Source: Enoplolaimus lenunculus | Lineage: Eukaryota > Nematoda > Enoplea > Enoplida > Thoracostomopsidae | Length of the DNA: 64,000 bases | Direction: 5' to 3' | Assembly: GCA_030248215.1 (NCBI GenBank) | Contig: JASANG010003729.1 | Span: forward strand, 124,001 to 188,000 | Shown: positions 1-13,600 of the stretch, piece after piece | Layout of the letters: each line of letters starts with the position of its first letter | Position numbering within the stretch: position 1 is the first letter of the stretch | The notes under the pieces: generated by a model | Told to the model about the DNA's origin: nothing | What the model saw: the letters and a program-made list of their open reading frames with translations, nothing else | The model's database searches: none | Made by a program: the position numbers and the translations under genes

Positions 1-96
1 ACAAAACTAGATAACAACGTAGCATCTAAATAGTACAGCAATAAAACATGATGATCAAACGGCAATAAGTGCACCAAACATTAAATAACAACAAAC

Positions 97-1639
97 CTGA
101 AGCAACTTTTGAATCTTAATTAGCGGATGTTCACGATTTTGTGAATGCTGACGCCAATCTAGCAGTGCTTGTACAAATCCAATATTCACAACACTCTTTC
201 TTAGTAAAACGGTTTCACTGGTGTCGTCATCTTTATTGGCCTCAACTGGGTTGTTCGCTTCCTCAGTGCTGTGGCCCATCGCTGGGATCGCGATTCTATT
301 GTCCGCGCTTCCTACAGCACCCAATGATACAGTGTCTACTGAAGCTTGAGGCAACGTTACCATATTTCGAACAAAGTCAACCAGAGTGCTTAGAGTTGAC
401 AAACAATCGGATGAGTCTCGGCTAAAATTGCGCAGCAATCGTTCAAGAAGTCTTAGGAGCACGGACGGTTCTGTATCTACTGCGCTACTCAAAAATGAAA
501 CCAGCTGACGTCGTTTTTTTGGCAATGCTTCCAATCCGCATTTGATGTGATACAAGCCATGATCGTGCTCTGATAGCATCGCAAGAGTACGCAACACTGG
601 TAACACAGACGCGTAGCTGTGTTGTGAATTTCCAATATGTGTCAGTAACGCAATGCAAATTGTGGTCAATTGATTACTGTCAGGAAGCGAGTGTGCCAGC
701 TAAAACGTGAAATCATTCCAATATATTTCAGGGCAAAATTCAACTATGCTTTTTACAGAATACACGCGGAGACAATATTGCAATTTTCACAACCAAGTCA
801 TGAGTAACTCACAGTTTTTGTCAGCGGTGCACTATACAATCAATCTATCCTGTCGTACACAGGCGACGTTACTATAGAGCACGCAGCACCGCACAGTTCG
901 CGTTTTCCCCGACCTAACACAACAAGTACATGAAAACTGCTGCAAAAAGCGTACGCAAGATACTGCGGAAAATACATTATACTGAAAGTAGGTCGACATC
1001 AATTGCGATTACACCAAAAACTAGCAATGCTTTTAAAAATAAAATACGAAAAGCACAAATTAAAGACATACAAAAAAATTGGATGGCGAACAAAAATTAC
1101 TCTTAAATACTCTTACCTGTTCATCTCGAGTGTAATTGACGCAATCTTCAGCGTCTAACAACGAAACTTCTTCATCACACCATGAATTAATAGTACACTA
1201 AAATTGTAAAGACAAAAAGTGCCAACATATGTTATAAGTTTACAAATGTAGCAACCGAAAAACAGTCAAAACCTGCCGCAGCCGAAGTCACCAAAATTGT
1301 TGAACACAATTAACATAATTACAATCTAAATTTCAACGCGTAATCCGTAATTTAAACAGAAAACTCAAAGCAAATGTTTTGTTCAAAAGCAATACTTCAC
1401 AAATTGCCAGCTTACTGAGCAGAAACCAACCAGATTTTACACAAAAAGAGCGAGCACATTTTTATCAAACATGCAATTAATGGACTTTTCAAACCAATTC
1501 CATGTAAATAAACGTATTGTTTCGGTAGCGTACTGCTATATATTCTTGGCACATCATGTGCTGTGGTTGGTTCGATACGTGCCCAAGTATTGATAGCAAA
1601 CACGGCAGCATAAGAGAATAATTGTCTTCAACCTTTTCA
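97..1639 (-). CDS. VIRMA: VIRMA, last exons in window (1639-1534, 1197-1117, 699-97)
   Basis: Exon 1639-1534 reads SLMLPCLLSILGHVSNQP and CQEYIA, matching human AEIFQDLLALVRSPGD and QQCVEYV. Exon 1197-1117 is short and acidic (CDEEVSLLDAEDCVNY). Exon 699-97 reads LPDSNQLTTICIALLTHI and LRTLAMLSEHDHGLYHI, matching human LPNKELMTSICDCLLATL and VRTMMFLAEHDYGLFHL. The frame runs to a CAG/GTTTGT donor at 96, so a further exon or exons, including the usual C-terminal RG-rich tail, lie outside the window. Confidence 0.95.
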
Positions 1640-4600
1640 CTAAAAACCACAAAATAAAAACTGAATTTGTACAAAAAGTCATTATTAATGTGTATTTTAC
1701 TTCATTAATATGCATTTTAAATATAGCATTGTGTTTACCTTCAGATGAACCTAGCGCAAGGCAAAATTACAGTACAACAGGAAGATGGTGAGAAAACCCT
1801 TAATTGAACATAACAGAAGAGATCAATGTTTTTTAAAAACCACGATCCTAAATAAACCCATGATCACCAAATAAACGCTATACATATACACAAACTATAA
1901 TATTTATAAATTTGCAAATGGGGAAATTATAAAAAATGTATGGCACAAACTGCACAGTATTATCTTACTGCTCAGGCGTTACGACGCAAACTGAAATATA
2001 TGTAACTGAATTGCCTTTGGACGATTTGTTGCATAACCTAAAAAATTTATGTTCTTTTACATACCTTCCACGCATTAACTGGAGCGTCGCGTGTTTAATT
2101 GGCGGATGCGACTGTAAATACGAAATCAACGTAACCACTTGAGCTAAATATTCAGACGCCGGTGTGGCTACTTCTCCAAATCCTGGCAATTTTGACTTTG
2201 TGGATAAATCCGCAACGGTTGCGCTGGTAGTGTCTGCGTTATCTTGGTCAATAGATTGTTGCTCAAGAGTTTCCAATTTTGCCGACTCTTTGTTCACATC
2301 ATGCTTTGTAGAACTGGTTTCATTGTTGCTGCCCGTTGAGGTTCTACGATGGTCTTTACTACGAGCACCAGAAGTACTTTTATTCGACTTTTCCGAATCC
2401 GAGCATGGTTTGGATTGCTCAATTGCGTGCTCGAATATTGTATCCAGCATACCTCTGAAAGACACGTGACTGTATCTACTAGGACTATTCTCGGTAATGG
2501 TGAGGCTCCAATCTGTAAAGCAAAGTCCCATTTGATGTACCCACGTTTTTCAAAATGGGGGTTATACAATAAAAATGTCTATAACGAGCTGTTAAACGCA
2601 TGATATGGTATTACGGTAGCATTTATCAGCAAAAACGGCGTTAACTGATCTTGTGAGAAACGCCTCCTCTTACACTTATCAGTTGCCGGAAAGTGGAACC
2701 TGGAGGACGGCACCACGCAAAAATGGGAAGAGGAGAAACCACGAAGACGGAAAACCAGTATAATGTCGCAATTACATATTCGAAGACAATGTTTACACTT
2801 GAATAAAGTTTACATTTGAAAGCCTAAACCACAGCAAACGGAACTCGATCTTCAGAGTGGGACCAATGCTTAATAAATAGTTCACTATCGAACACAGAAC
2901 ACAGTTCTAATTCTATGTCCAACTACACATACGCGTCTAATAAAAACCACAGAAAAGATTTGGGTTGCTGCCCACTTCTTTTCAACTAAAACAATATTTG
3001 AAAACGCGTTGACATAGCGCGCATAAAACCTTATGCTAACAATTTATTTTAAGATCCACTCACCTTGCAACCATTAATGCGATCGGTGGACTTAAATCAC
3101 TCAACTGAATACAAAGCCGTCTTAAACCCTGAATTACAGGTGAGAATGTTGATGGCGCAAGCGCAGCGATTACGTTACGAATTTCCAAACTCAGTGGCAG
3201 CAAATGTGCAGACCACAAATGTCGCGTTCGTAAAATGATTTGTTCCTCATCATTCGTCAATTTCTTAACAATACAAACAAATTTTCCTCTCAAAATCAAT
3301 TGCAAAAGAACAATCTACTGTGGTTAAAACATTATGTATAACTCCAAAACTGAATACAGAGATTCAGTAAGCATGGAAACATTGAAATTCAAGCATAGCT
3401 GAAACAACGTGGTTGGCTCACCCACACACCAGCTACACGACACATGTTAACTAACAGGTTCTGCGCACTGAAAAAACTCTCGCAGCTGTCCAGTATCCTT
3501 GTCAAAAACGGACAGGCCTCTAAAATCAACACGGGTCAGTAAAACTATACTATGAAATTAAAGAGTGACCTGTAAGAACAAAACGTGTTACTAAAATATT
3601 TTTGTAACACACCGTGTGACTTTGAACAGGCAGTGGTAGCGGCAACATTTCAGACATTGCGTTCAATCCTCCAATAAACGTATATGGTGATTTCAATGTA
3701 AACTTGATTACTTCGCTAAACATAACGGTCCATATGCTTGTTTTCAATGCTAAAATAACGAGCAGGGTTGGTTTTGCAACGATTGCGAAAAGCTCTTAAA
3801 TAAAAATTAATACACTTTGATCAAACCGAAATAAATTTGTACTAGCTCTCGTTCGCATAGAAATTGTAAATAGCACGTAACTCAAATACCTCACTGCTAT
3901 ATTGCTCAAAGGATGATTTAAAAGAATACTATGTTAATGATTATAAACACATTGTTGAAAACCTGTCATTAGGGAACTTCAAACTAAATAACGCTATCCC
4001 CATTGATCTGTTGTTTGAATAATATTTCCCAAACAAAACTATGTAACAAAGATGCAACCAAAATTTACGTTGTACCCTGGAAATACAAGTATAGGTTACC
4101 ATCAACCGAATCACTTTCAAACCGGTGCTCATCAGTTCTTCCAGCAACTTTCGGCTGAGTGTAAGCTAGCAATATTTTAATGCATTCATCTCGAATCTAA
4201 AAATTAAAAACGGAAAAACTAATTTTAATTTAGTTGATTCAAATAAATAATAAAAGCAAATATGCACAGAACTATTCATCAATATTATATTAGTTTGCAT
4301 CGATTTTAGAGTTGGAGATTATCTAATACTTTCGAATCTATTCGACATAAAAACACTGCATAGGAAGTTTTACTTTTATATCGCTACAGATATTACTAGT
4401 ACGCATAAGATATTTATACGTTCCATTTTTCATTTTTATATAAAGCAATTAGTATAAATCATGCAATAATCAAAAACACTGTCGTAACGTAGTCTAGCAC
4501 AGACAGTTAAAATTCAAATTCAGAGATTTTCAGCTAACGCAACTTTAATGCTAACAGACATTACATTTAAGCTTATAACAAACAATGATAACCAAACACA

Positions 4601-7600
4601 AGAAGCTTTGAACGTGAATCAATTAAATGACACAAAACGTATTCAAAACTGACCTGCTGAACATCTCCTGTCACACCACTACTGGGAACTAATGTACAAG
4701 TAACAGTATAAAGCTTTAAAATAGGCTCGATTGCTGTAGTATCTTTAAACTAAAATTAACAACTTATCATTACAGTTAGAAATAAGAAGTCATAAATTTT
4801 CTGATGCATTACGTTCAAGTCATCCAGGAATACGATGCAACCGAGTGTCAAAATGTCGAATCATGGAAATATACAGGTAGTTAATTTTTTCCGGAACAGG
4901 ATAGTATACAAATGGATAGATTAACTCATTAAACAATTTTTTGCCTACAAAGCAAGTTTTTTAAAATCTCTTAAATAATGCACGCAAATTTAGCAGCACC
5001 AGCTAACTTTTGATCAGATTCAGTACTAAAATCATTGCTATTACAACCTGTAGTTTGTTTCGAACTGCCATTAAAAACTTAACAAGTCCGTGGCCAGCTA
5101 ATCATACCAGGGGACAAGGTTTCCATATTACTTACATGTGATACTGAAACGTTTCTATGACGGCAAAAATTTCTAGGGCGAGATGACCCTCTGATTCCTA
5201 TCCTAGCTACGGACCTGAAACAGAACTACATAAACCATTTAGAACCGCAAAATGGAGATATTCTGTTTATCGTAAGCATCGTTACATCCTGCGACATGTA
5301 ACTTTATACCATATATCGGAGCCGGGTGACGATTTTTCGCCGCATGTTAAACTCGAACCGGATATCCCACAGTCTTCCGTCAAGGATACACGACATTTTG
5401 CATTGAAGTTTCATATGAATTTTTCTCAAAACACGTCATGCTGCTTAAATTTTAACGCGGTTACGTATATACCACATTTCCAAACTGAATATACTTTTTA
5501 CATAAAACTATTTAACCGGCGTACTTCTTCTCCACGACAGAAAATGAGATATGACAGAGCTTCGCGAAATATACACAGAGCCGGCAACATTGCAGCAAGA
5601 AGCAACTGACCACGTGTTGAGTTCAGACTCATACCTTGCATCCAGCAGTACAAATGTGTTTCAGTCAGTTTCTAAAAGAAAAAAGATCGTTTTTAAAATT
5701 TAAACTAGTGAACGCAAAACTTGTTTTACAAGTTCACAGCTTTATAAAGATGGCATATTTACTAGAACATCCGGTTTCATTCCACACAGCACTTTAAAAG
5801 CGTACATACATATACGTTATATTAGGTTACGTAGCATGGTGAATTTGGTGTTTTAAAACAGCACAAAATGTTCAGAGATGCGAAACTTCACAGAATGGAG
5901 TAACGAGGGCGTTAAAATTTAATTTAATACCATCATAATATCTGTTCACACCATATTCAATAGTCATTGCTATAATTCTGACGAAAATGCACATAATAAA
6001 CCATGTCAAATCCATAAAGTAAAAAGTATTTACTTGTAATACTTGCACAATATATGAGAACGCGTCAGCCTCATGAAACACCATAACGCAGTACTTGTAC
6101 TTCAGTTCCTCAGGACGATCTAAACATATAATTATTGTTATGTGCAGGAGAACAACACCCGTCTCTCCCTTTTCGCATTTTTGTAGACTGTTGCTATTTA
6201 ATATTGAGTTGTGAGATCAATTAGCGGCATTCTTGGCTGATAAATGCCACAAATGATTAACATTATTTTGCGTGTTTCAGACTGTTCTTTGAACTTTTAA
6301 AATATAAAGTACATAGAGGTTTAAAGAAAAAAGTTTGTACATAAGTAAACTTCAGGCAGACCAAAAGTGGAGGAATTTGGCTGCGTGGTTGGAGTCTTCA
6401 CTCCCACCACGAGAAACCCAACAACAATCACTAAAACACTATGGTTACAATTGTTACAGCGCGTATTAATCGTCGAGTATTTATGAGCAAAATAAAGTTG
6501 ACCCAGTTAGCCAGCATTAACTCATATACGCATTTAAATAAATTACCGAAACCATAAGCCACAGATAAAAATTAACAATCAAAAGTATTTTTCGTTAATA
6601 GAAATCAAATGACTAACCAATATGAGGATCAGTTTTTGGTGCAACAATCAGGTACTTCAATATACGTAGAGCAACAACTAACGAGTTCGCAGCACGCGAG
6701 CACGTTTCTTCTTTAATGAAATCCTTTAATTTGTCCACCAAGTACGGAATCGCTTCATAATTGAAAGCGGGCAGTTTATTCAGACAGTCGACCCATCGAG
6801 TGACTTCTGCCATTTTTGACGTGGTTTCTAAAGCGGTTAAACACTGCAGCAGCATCTAATAAAAACACGGTACAGTCGAAGCAGGGTGCGACTGGATATC
6901 TGGCTCCGATTTAATATCCGTCAAAAACCGATATCCGTATACCATTACGGTAAAAACTATTGGATTCCGGACACTTACGGTTGTGGTCCGGAATGCCATA
7001 AAGCTGCTATTGACAAGTAAACATGTTACTGTGATTACTTTTCCGGCAAGTAAAGCTGTTAAATTTTTTAACCACCTAATAAAATATAAATTCCAAGAAA
7101 ACAACTAATTTTAATTCAGTAAACATATATCTTTGCGCTACATTCCCATCCGAACCCAGTTTTGTACCCTGTTTTTACACCTCCGAGATGAGTCAACAGT
7201 CAACATATTGTTACAAACTATCGCAGTGCAAAATATAACACTACAGTAATGGTTACCGCAAGAAAAATGAACTTACCTTGTGAACAAATAGCAAGCAGTT
7301 TTTCACGAAACTTTTTCATCATTTCCACAGATTCCGAATTACGCAAAACGCAAATGAGCAACTCAACAGCATAACCGGCACACGCGGATTTCTTGACACG
7401 ACTATTCCATTCAGAATCACCTAAAAACAAACCAGATTTGACAGAAAACAACATGGTTCTGGGTTTCTGAAACCCTACATAAGTACGACTGATAGTCGTT
7501 TTTAAAAGCGTACTTAAGTTAAGTAAATACTTACGTTGCAGACTAAATTTGATTGATTACAAATTAACTGATTAGGCATACCTACCTAGTTCTAACAGAT

Positions 7601-10600
7601 GGCTGTCATTTGACGATTATTTGTTTTTGCTCGAAAATTTAAGTATTAACTTAAGTCAGCGACCGACTAATGTAATTACTTAAGTATAACTTAAGTAAAG
7701 TAAAATTTCAGAAACTTAGCCATTAAATCAGTTTCCATTAAATATCAAAAGAAGCTCCTTACCCGCAAATCAAATAAATTCACCCAAAAAATGGAAACAT
7801 ATAGAGCACATATTATTTTGATCCATCAGTTAAAACACCAAAAATATCAAACAAAACAATATACATATCCAAACACAAACCTGTGACCTTTATTATTGGT
7901 AAAACCAAACTTTATCTCCACAGTGTGCAATGAGCCCAAATAATAGTAATGTTAAAATTACCAGTCAGCTCGATAAACGACAAGATAGCGTTCAGATTGC
8001 TGTCCCAACTCAACACGCGTACAACAGCTTGTTGTCCCGTAGTACTCAAATACATTAAAGAGTACAGACCTTGCAGTGAGCTCAGTACTCCAGTGTTATC
8101 AATATCCCACGATGGAATTCCTAAAACAACAGAACCATTGCATAAAACAATCAATAAACGTGGCTGTAATAATACAACTCGACTGTTTGATGACAATTAG
8201 GACAACCAACCATTGACACAATAAATTTTACACAGTTCCTAAGCCTAAATAGTGCAACAAAACCATCTACAACGATACTCTCAAGCCCCAGACACAAGAT
8301 TTGCTATGAAACATGGACGTTGTTCTTCAGACCAGAGATAATTATTAGCTGCTTAAACAAATAAAGTTGTTATACTGCAACATAAAAGTCTTTGAAGTTT
8401 TCGTCATATCTATTCGAGACATGTTATAGTTACAAATATTTTGATATAGTGACAAGATATAAAGCGCAAAATAATTGTACTACATTTTTGACAAAATCCA
8501 ATGATCACAGCGTTGTAGTAAGAACTTTACGGATTCGAATTAAAGCATCCTTTTACAATGGTACACCATTTCCTTACCACTGGCGCAATAATGAAGCAAC
8601 TCGTCCACATACAGTAATGCGCGTAAATTAAATGCTAATTCATTTCCCAATATTTGCATGGGCCCTTCTTCTGGTACGTCTGCATCGTAATCTTCCTGGA
8701 ACAATAAGCACAATGACAAGGTCAACTAAAACTATTATGCTCCGTTACTGCTGAAACACTAAACAATTAAACTGATTCCTTAAGCCGATTTACATATACT
8801 ATCGGATTTCTAGCGTCAGTTTTTCGAAATCCCTTTTGTGACGACAAACAACTGTACAAAGCTCATAAGCAATATGTAGCTCTCACGGTAATTAATAATA
8901 TTTAGAAACAAGTTTAACAATATCTGAGTTTCTAAAACCATGCTTAAGTACGACTTAGTACTTAATTACGTGCTAAGTAATACGTGCTAAGTACTTACCT
9001 AACCATTTTGTCGTTTTTAAAAGCGTACTTAAATCACTGACTGAACTTGACATATTACAGAATAACAGTTCAGACATATTAGTTCTGGGTTATTTAAAAT
9101 TGTAGGCTCATGACACCTCTTTAACATAAAGCAATAACATGGCTTCCTCGTTGTATTTCCTCACATCTGGCGTTTATTTGTTCTTGCTCAAAAAGCTAAG
9201 TATTTACTTAAGTGCGTAATTTGAGTAATTACTTAAGTACAACATAAGTAAATACTTATGTAAGATTTCGGAAACCCAGCCATTATTATGCTAACTGTTA
9301 TCACCGCACACTTGAAAATCCCCGAAAAGTCGATATAACATTCTAAGCATCGAATAACTATTTCTTACAGTATTTACGTAACTATGTTTCCTACAAAAAG
9401 CGGCATACTTACAGCAGTATTTTGCAGTAAAAGACGTAACAGTGCATTCGTTGTATCGCAATTTAATGCTAGAAACAATAATCCTTCCAGACTGCTCATG
9501 AGAACACGCAATAACTGTTCGATTTCAATCATCAAATCAATATTTTGAGGTACTGACGGGTGTGAAAGCAGTAATGCCGCGGCTTCAAGCACTCGTCTAG
9601 AAACATTAGAAACTATGCGTCGTTAATTTTAGTATTAACCGGTCAGATAAGATATCATACTGATTTGTAAGAGTAATAAAGGCAAATATTGCTCCTCAAT
9701 ATTTCAACAAAGCATATCAAAAGAATGACACGGCAAAAATGAGACATAATCATCATATTACAGAGCAATTAAACTGCGCAATATTGAAAAATCATGAACT
9801 TCATTACGCTAAGAGAAACTAAATAAATTGGCGCGTTTAGTAAGTGGGAAACATGTGAATTACCCAGCTCGTAAAACCTGTAACGCTAGCGCGAAATCAG
9901 ACGATGATACAGGCTCCAATTCGAATGTAACCGATCCAGGCAATTTCTTTCTAGGAACTCCCTAAAACCATGTACAAAGAGACATAACCACATTATCATG
10001 CGTTGCAGAAACTAACCTTGCCTCGTTTTTAAATTTAGTTCAGAATTGTAATATGCTAAATTTGCATTCAGCCGTGCAGTGCAAAAAACAAATACTGGTT
10101 TCTTTGAGGCATTTCAGAATTTACACTGTTCCGTCAAAAAATGTGTTAGTACTACACTATAAAACCACTATGTCGCCAACCACGTAGTTGCCGTTTTGGG
10201 GACAAACAACCATTTATGCAGTTCGAATAATGTACAGATTCAAAACATTCTTCAACGATGGCAAACATATATGCGTATTTTAAAAAGAAACACAAAACAA
10301 ATATTTACTTACCACCAAATCATAGGAAAATCGCATCAATTTCACAATCTGTCGCAAGTAGGTTACGATTTGAGACATTTCTTCACTGTGCAATTCAGAT
10401 TCTATTTCGCAGTCGTTACCGCTGTCTGGGGCGGCAACTGATACAAGTTTAGCCTTACTGTCAATTTCCTTACTTTCTGTTGCAGCATCCATTACTTCCA
10501 TTGCATCAGCAGCTATTTCAACGTTTGTCGGTGCATCGCTTAAAGTTTTACCTTCAGCAGATGCATTCATACGTGCCAGTGCCCTTGTGCTGTCAGACTC

Positions 10601-13600
10601 AAATCCACGTCTTGCAAGAGATGCACTAGGCGGATCGTCAGAAGACATACACAAAACATCATCTTTTACTCTGCCCACAGTATTATTTTGTTGAGGGTCA
10701 GTCGCACCACCAGCGCCACTAATTACCGATATATAACTTTTGTTGTCGAAATTTTCTACCTCTGAACCTCGATCATAGGAACCGGAAACTTCAAGCAATT
10801 TACTTACTGCGCACCCTAACTTAACTGTCGATACTTCGTAGTAGTGAATAAGTCGAAATATTGGCTGTAACGCAACGACCACACGACTATTCTGTCGTTT
10901 GGTCATTGACTGAATTAACCTTTCGTATAAAGATACTAGATTTACAGCATCGGACACGTTCTTATCAGCTGGTAAATCCATACTGGCATGTTCATTCGAC
11001 TTCCTTCCAAGTGGATCAAACAAAACCTTTTCATTCGGTGATATTCGCGAAACAAACGTTTCGATACCAACAGAAAAGTACATTGACTGTCGAAGAGCAT
11101 CAACTATCATTAATCTCACTGGCGTCGACATACATTCTTGTTCGAATAGGTAAAGAAGTTTTGACTGTATTCCGGCTTTCTATAACATAGCAAACGCGCA
11201 TCATTTTGAGACGCGCAGCATTTCACCAATAAAAATATACTTTAGTGGTTCACGCATTGCTTCATGGTGAATTAAAATTACAGCTTGAGCGTTTTTAATA
11301 TGCGGCTCTCAAAGAATGACCCGATATCCGGTCCCTGTTTCATATCCGGCTACAAACCTACCGAATGTTTACTGTCGTGGCGTCGAATATCATAAGACGG
11401 ATTTTATGAAGTATATAATTGTATATATTATACGTTTTGTTACCAATGCTTTTCTGAACAGTCAAGAAACTCATGTTTTCCACACAGAAGTAAATAAAAA
11501 TTCCAACCGAAAAATTATTTTAAAGTTAATAATCATTTCGAGAAGGCCTCAATGTTTAGATGCTGCATTCGGCTAACGTCCGGGTCAGTAAAAATTCGCC
11601 ATCCTGCTCCGATATCCATTGAAGATCGGTTGCAACCTGGTTACGTTATGAGCGTAAGCAAACTTACTTATTATAAATTACAAATCACTAGTTGTTCAGA
11701 GATGATTTGTACCGTTTAAAGCTATAATAACAATTGTCCAAAATCTACAAGTTCACCATTGCAGAGTGCTTGAAACAATGTTTCCACATTGTCTCATATT
11801 CGAACGCTATCGATTTTGAAACATACCATTAGCTTTTCAGCAATTTGGGCATCAGCTGAGGCTAGCGTGCTGCACAATTTCAACCCTGCTTTGATCTGTC
11901 GCAAGAAATACACTGGATTATGGTTGGTTTGTGTGGCCGCATGATCAAAATCGAGTGCTTGCATTGTCCAATCAATAAGTGTATCCAACACCACTGAAAT
12001 TATCCTTGGTAAAACTTAGTATAAAATTCATCGATCACAATATTTTCCGAATTTAAAAACTGTAACCGAGCATTTTTCTAATCAGAACCTAAGTTTGAGC
12101 TACAGTTAAAAGCTAAACACTGGTTGGCGTATTTAAGATGCGTTGTTTATAATAATCGTTAATAAATCTTGTAGCGTTGTTAATTAAATTATGTTTCTAC
12201 GATAATAACAAAAACTGTACCACCACGCAAAATACTGTCAATTTAACAGTATAATCTGGTTTTATGTAACAGATAGTATCAAATGGTAATTCACATACAC
12301 AGTACAGAAAGCAATGCCTATTGCGAAGAAAATGACACCTTACCAAAATTTTGTTGCTTTTCTAATATATATACCAAACCAGGAATAACCAAATCTGGGA
12401 TTGTTTCCACCGCTTGAACCCATCTGAAGAATACAACACAAGTTAGAAATATTTCGCTTCCGAATATTTTATACTACGAGCCTAGCATTGCAAATCAAAA
12501 TTTCAAGGCCATTAACGAAATAATGCAGATTATGCTGATCGTTAACAGTTTTCACTAGATCAACAATACACAAACCTGATTACAATTATATCTTAACTTT
12601 TGTGATGAGCCAGCTCGCGCGCGATTCTAATAAACGCATTATTAACTTATCTGAATTAACAATAAACGTTTACAGAGTTACCCCATAACACCAAGTTGGT
12701 TATTTGTTACGATTCCAAATGTTCGCACTATCATTTTAAGCGTTTTAAACTGTAAATAAAAAAACAACTTACTCGATATTTCTATTTCCATTTTGGAATT
12801 TATCCGCAATATCTATAATCTCTTTGGATTGAGCTGGTACTTCGTCTAAGTAGTGCATATTAGCAGTAACTTTCTCAATTTCATACTTCGACAACCACGG
12901 TTCTTTAAAATACTAAAAGTATAAAAATAGCTTTGATCAATTGCAGCCAGTCACAAAAATATCGACTATACTTTACGTCGTATCATAGTATGAAAGCAGA
13001 CAAGGGTCGTATACTCGCTTCAAAATAGCTGTTCCACAATACTACGCTGCTCATACTACTGCCTTAACGAACACATTATTAATGGCATCAAAATGATGTT
13101 TCCGTGGATGTAAACCACACTACAAACTTTCTGAACACTGGGTTCGTTTAACTTTGAACAAAGATACCCTGAGTTTGTCGTTTTTCTTCCACTTACTGCT
13201 GTATTTGATATCTCAAATGAATAAGGGTTAAATTGAGGAGCCAACGAAGATAAAAAGTCGTCGTCCGCCAAATCCAAATCCGCAGCCTAAAACAACTACG
13301 CATAAGAATTACAGTTTAGTATTCAAGTAAACAAAGTGTACATTACAACCCCGCAAAATCGCGCAAACATAGTTAAACGTTTAGCAAAAACAGAGATTTT
13401 AACGTCTCTTATATAAGACGAACATTACGTGACACCAGCCAAAATTAGCTATATCTTATACCTCATGCCACAAATAGCTCGATTCTAACTATGCGTCTTT
13501 CACAATAACGTAACACAAGGTCCAGCAGAAAACGTCACAACCTCAAATTAACGCTCATACTTTAAACTGTCCGAGTATTAAACTTTGTTAGGTTTGTATA

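Noticed and set aside
4774-4860. Possible VIRMA exon reading DILTLGCIVFLDDLN
   Set aside because: No AG acceptor keeps the frame, and the flanking exons 5671-5525 and 4749-4654 already join in phase with conserved sequence.
6370-6420. tRNA-like word GGCTGCGTGGTTGGAG in a VIRMA intron
   Set aside because: No B box or SINE body follows. Too short to support.
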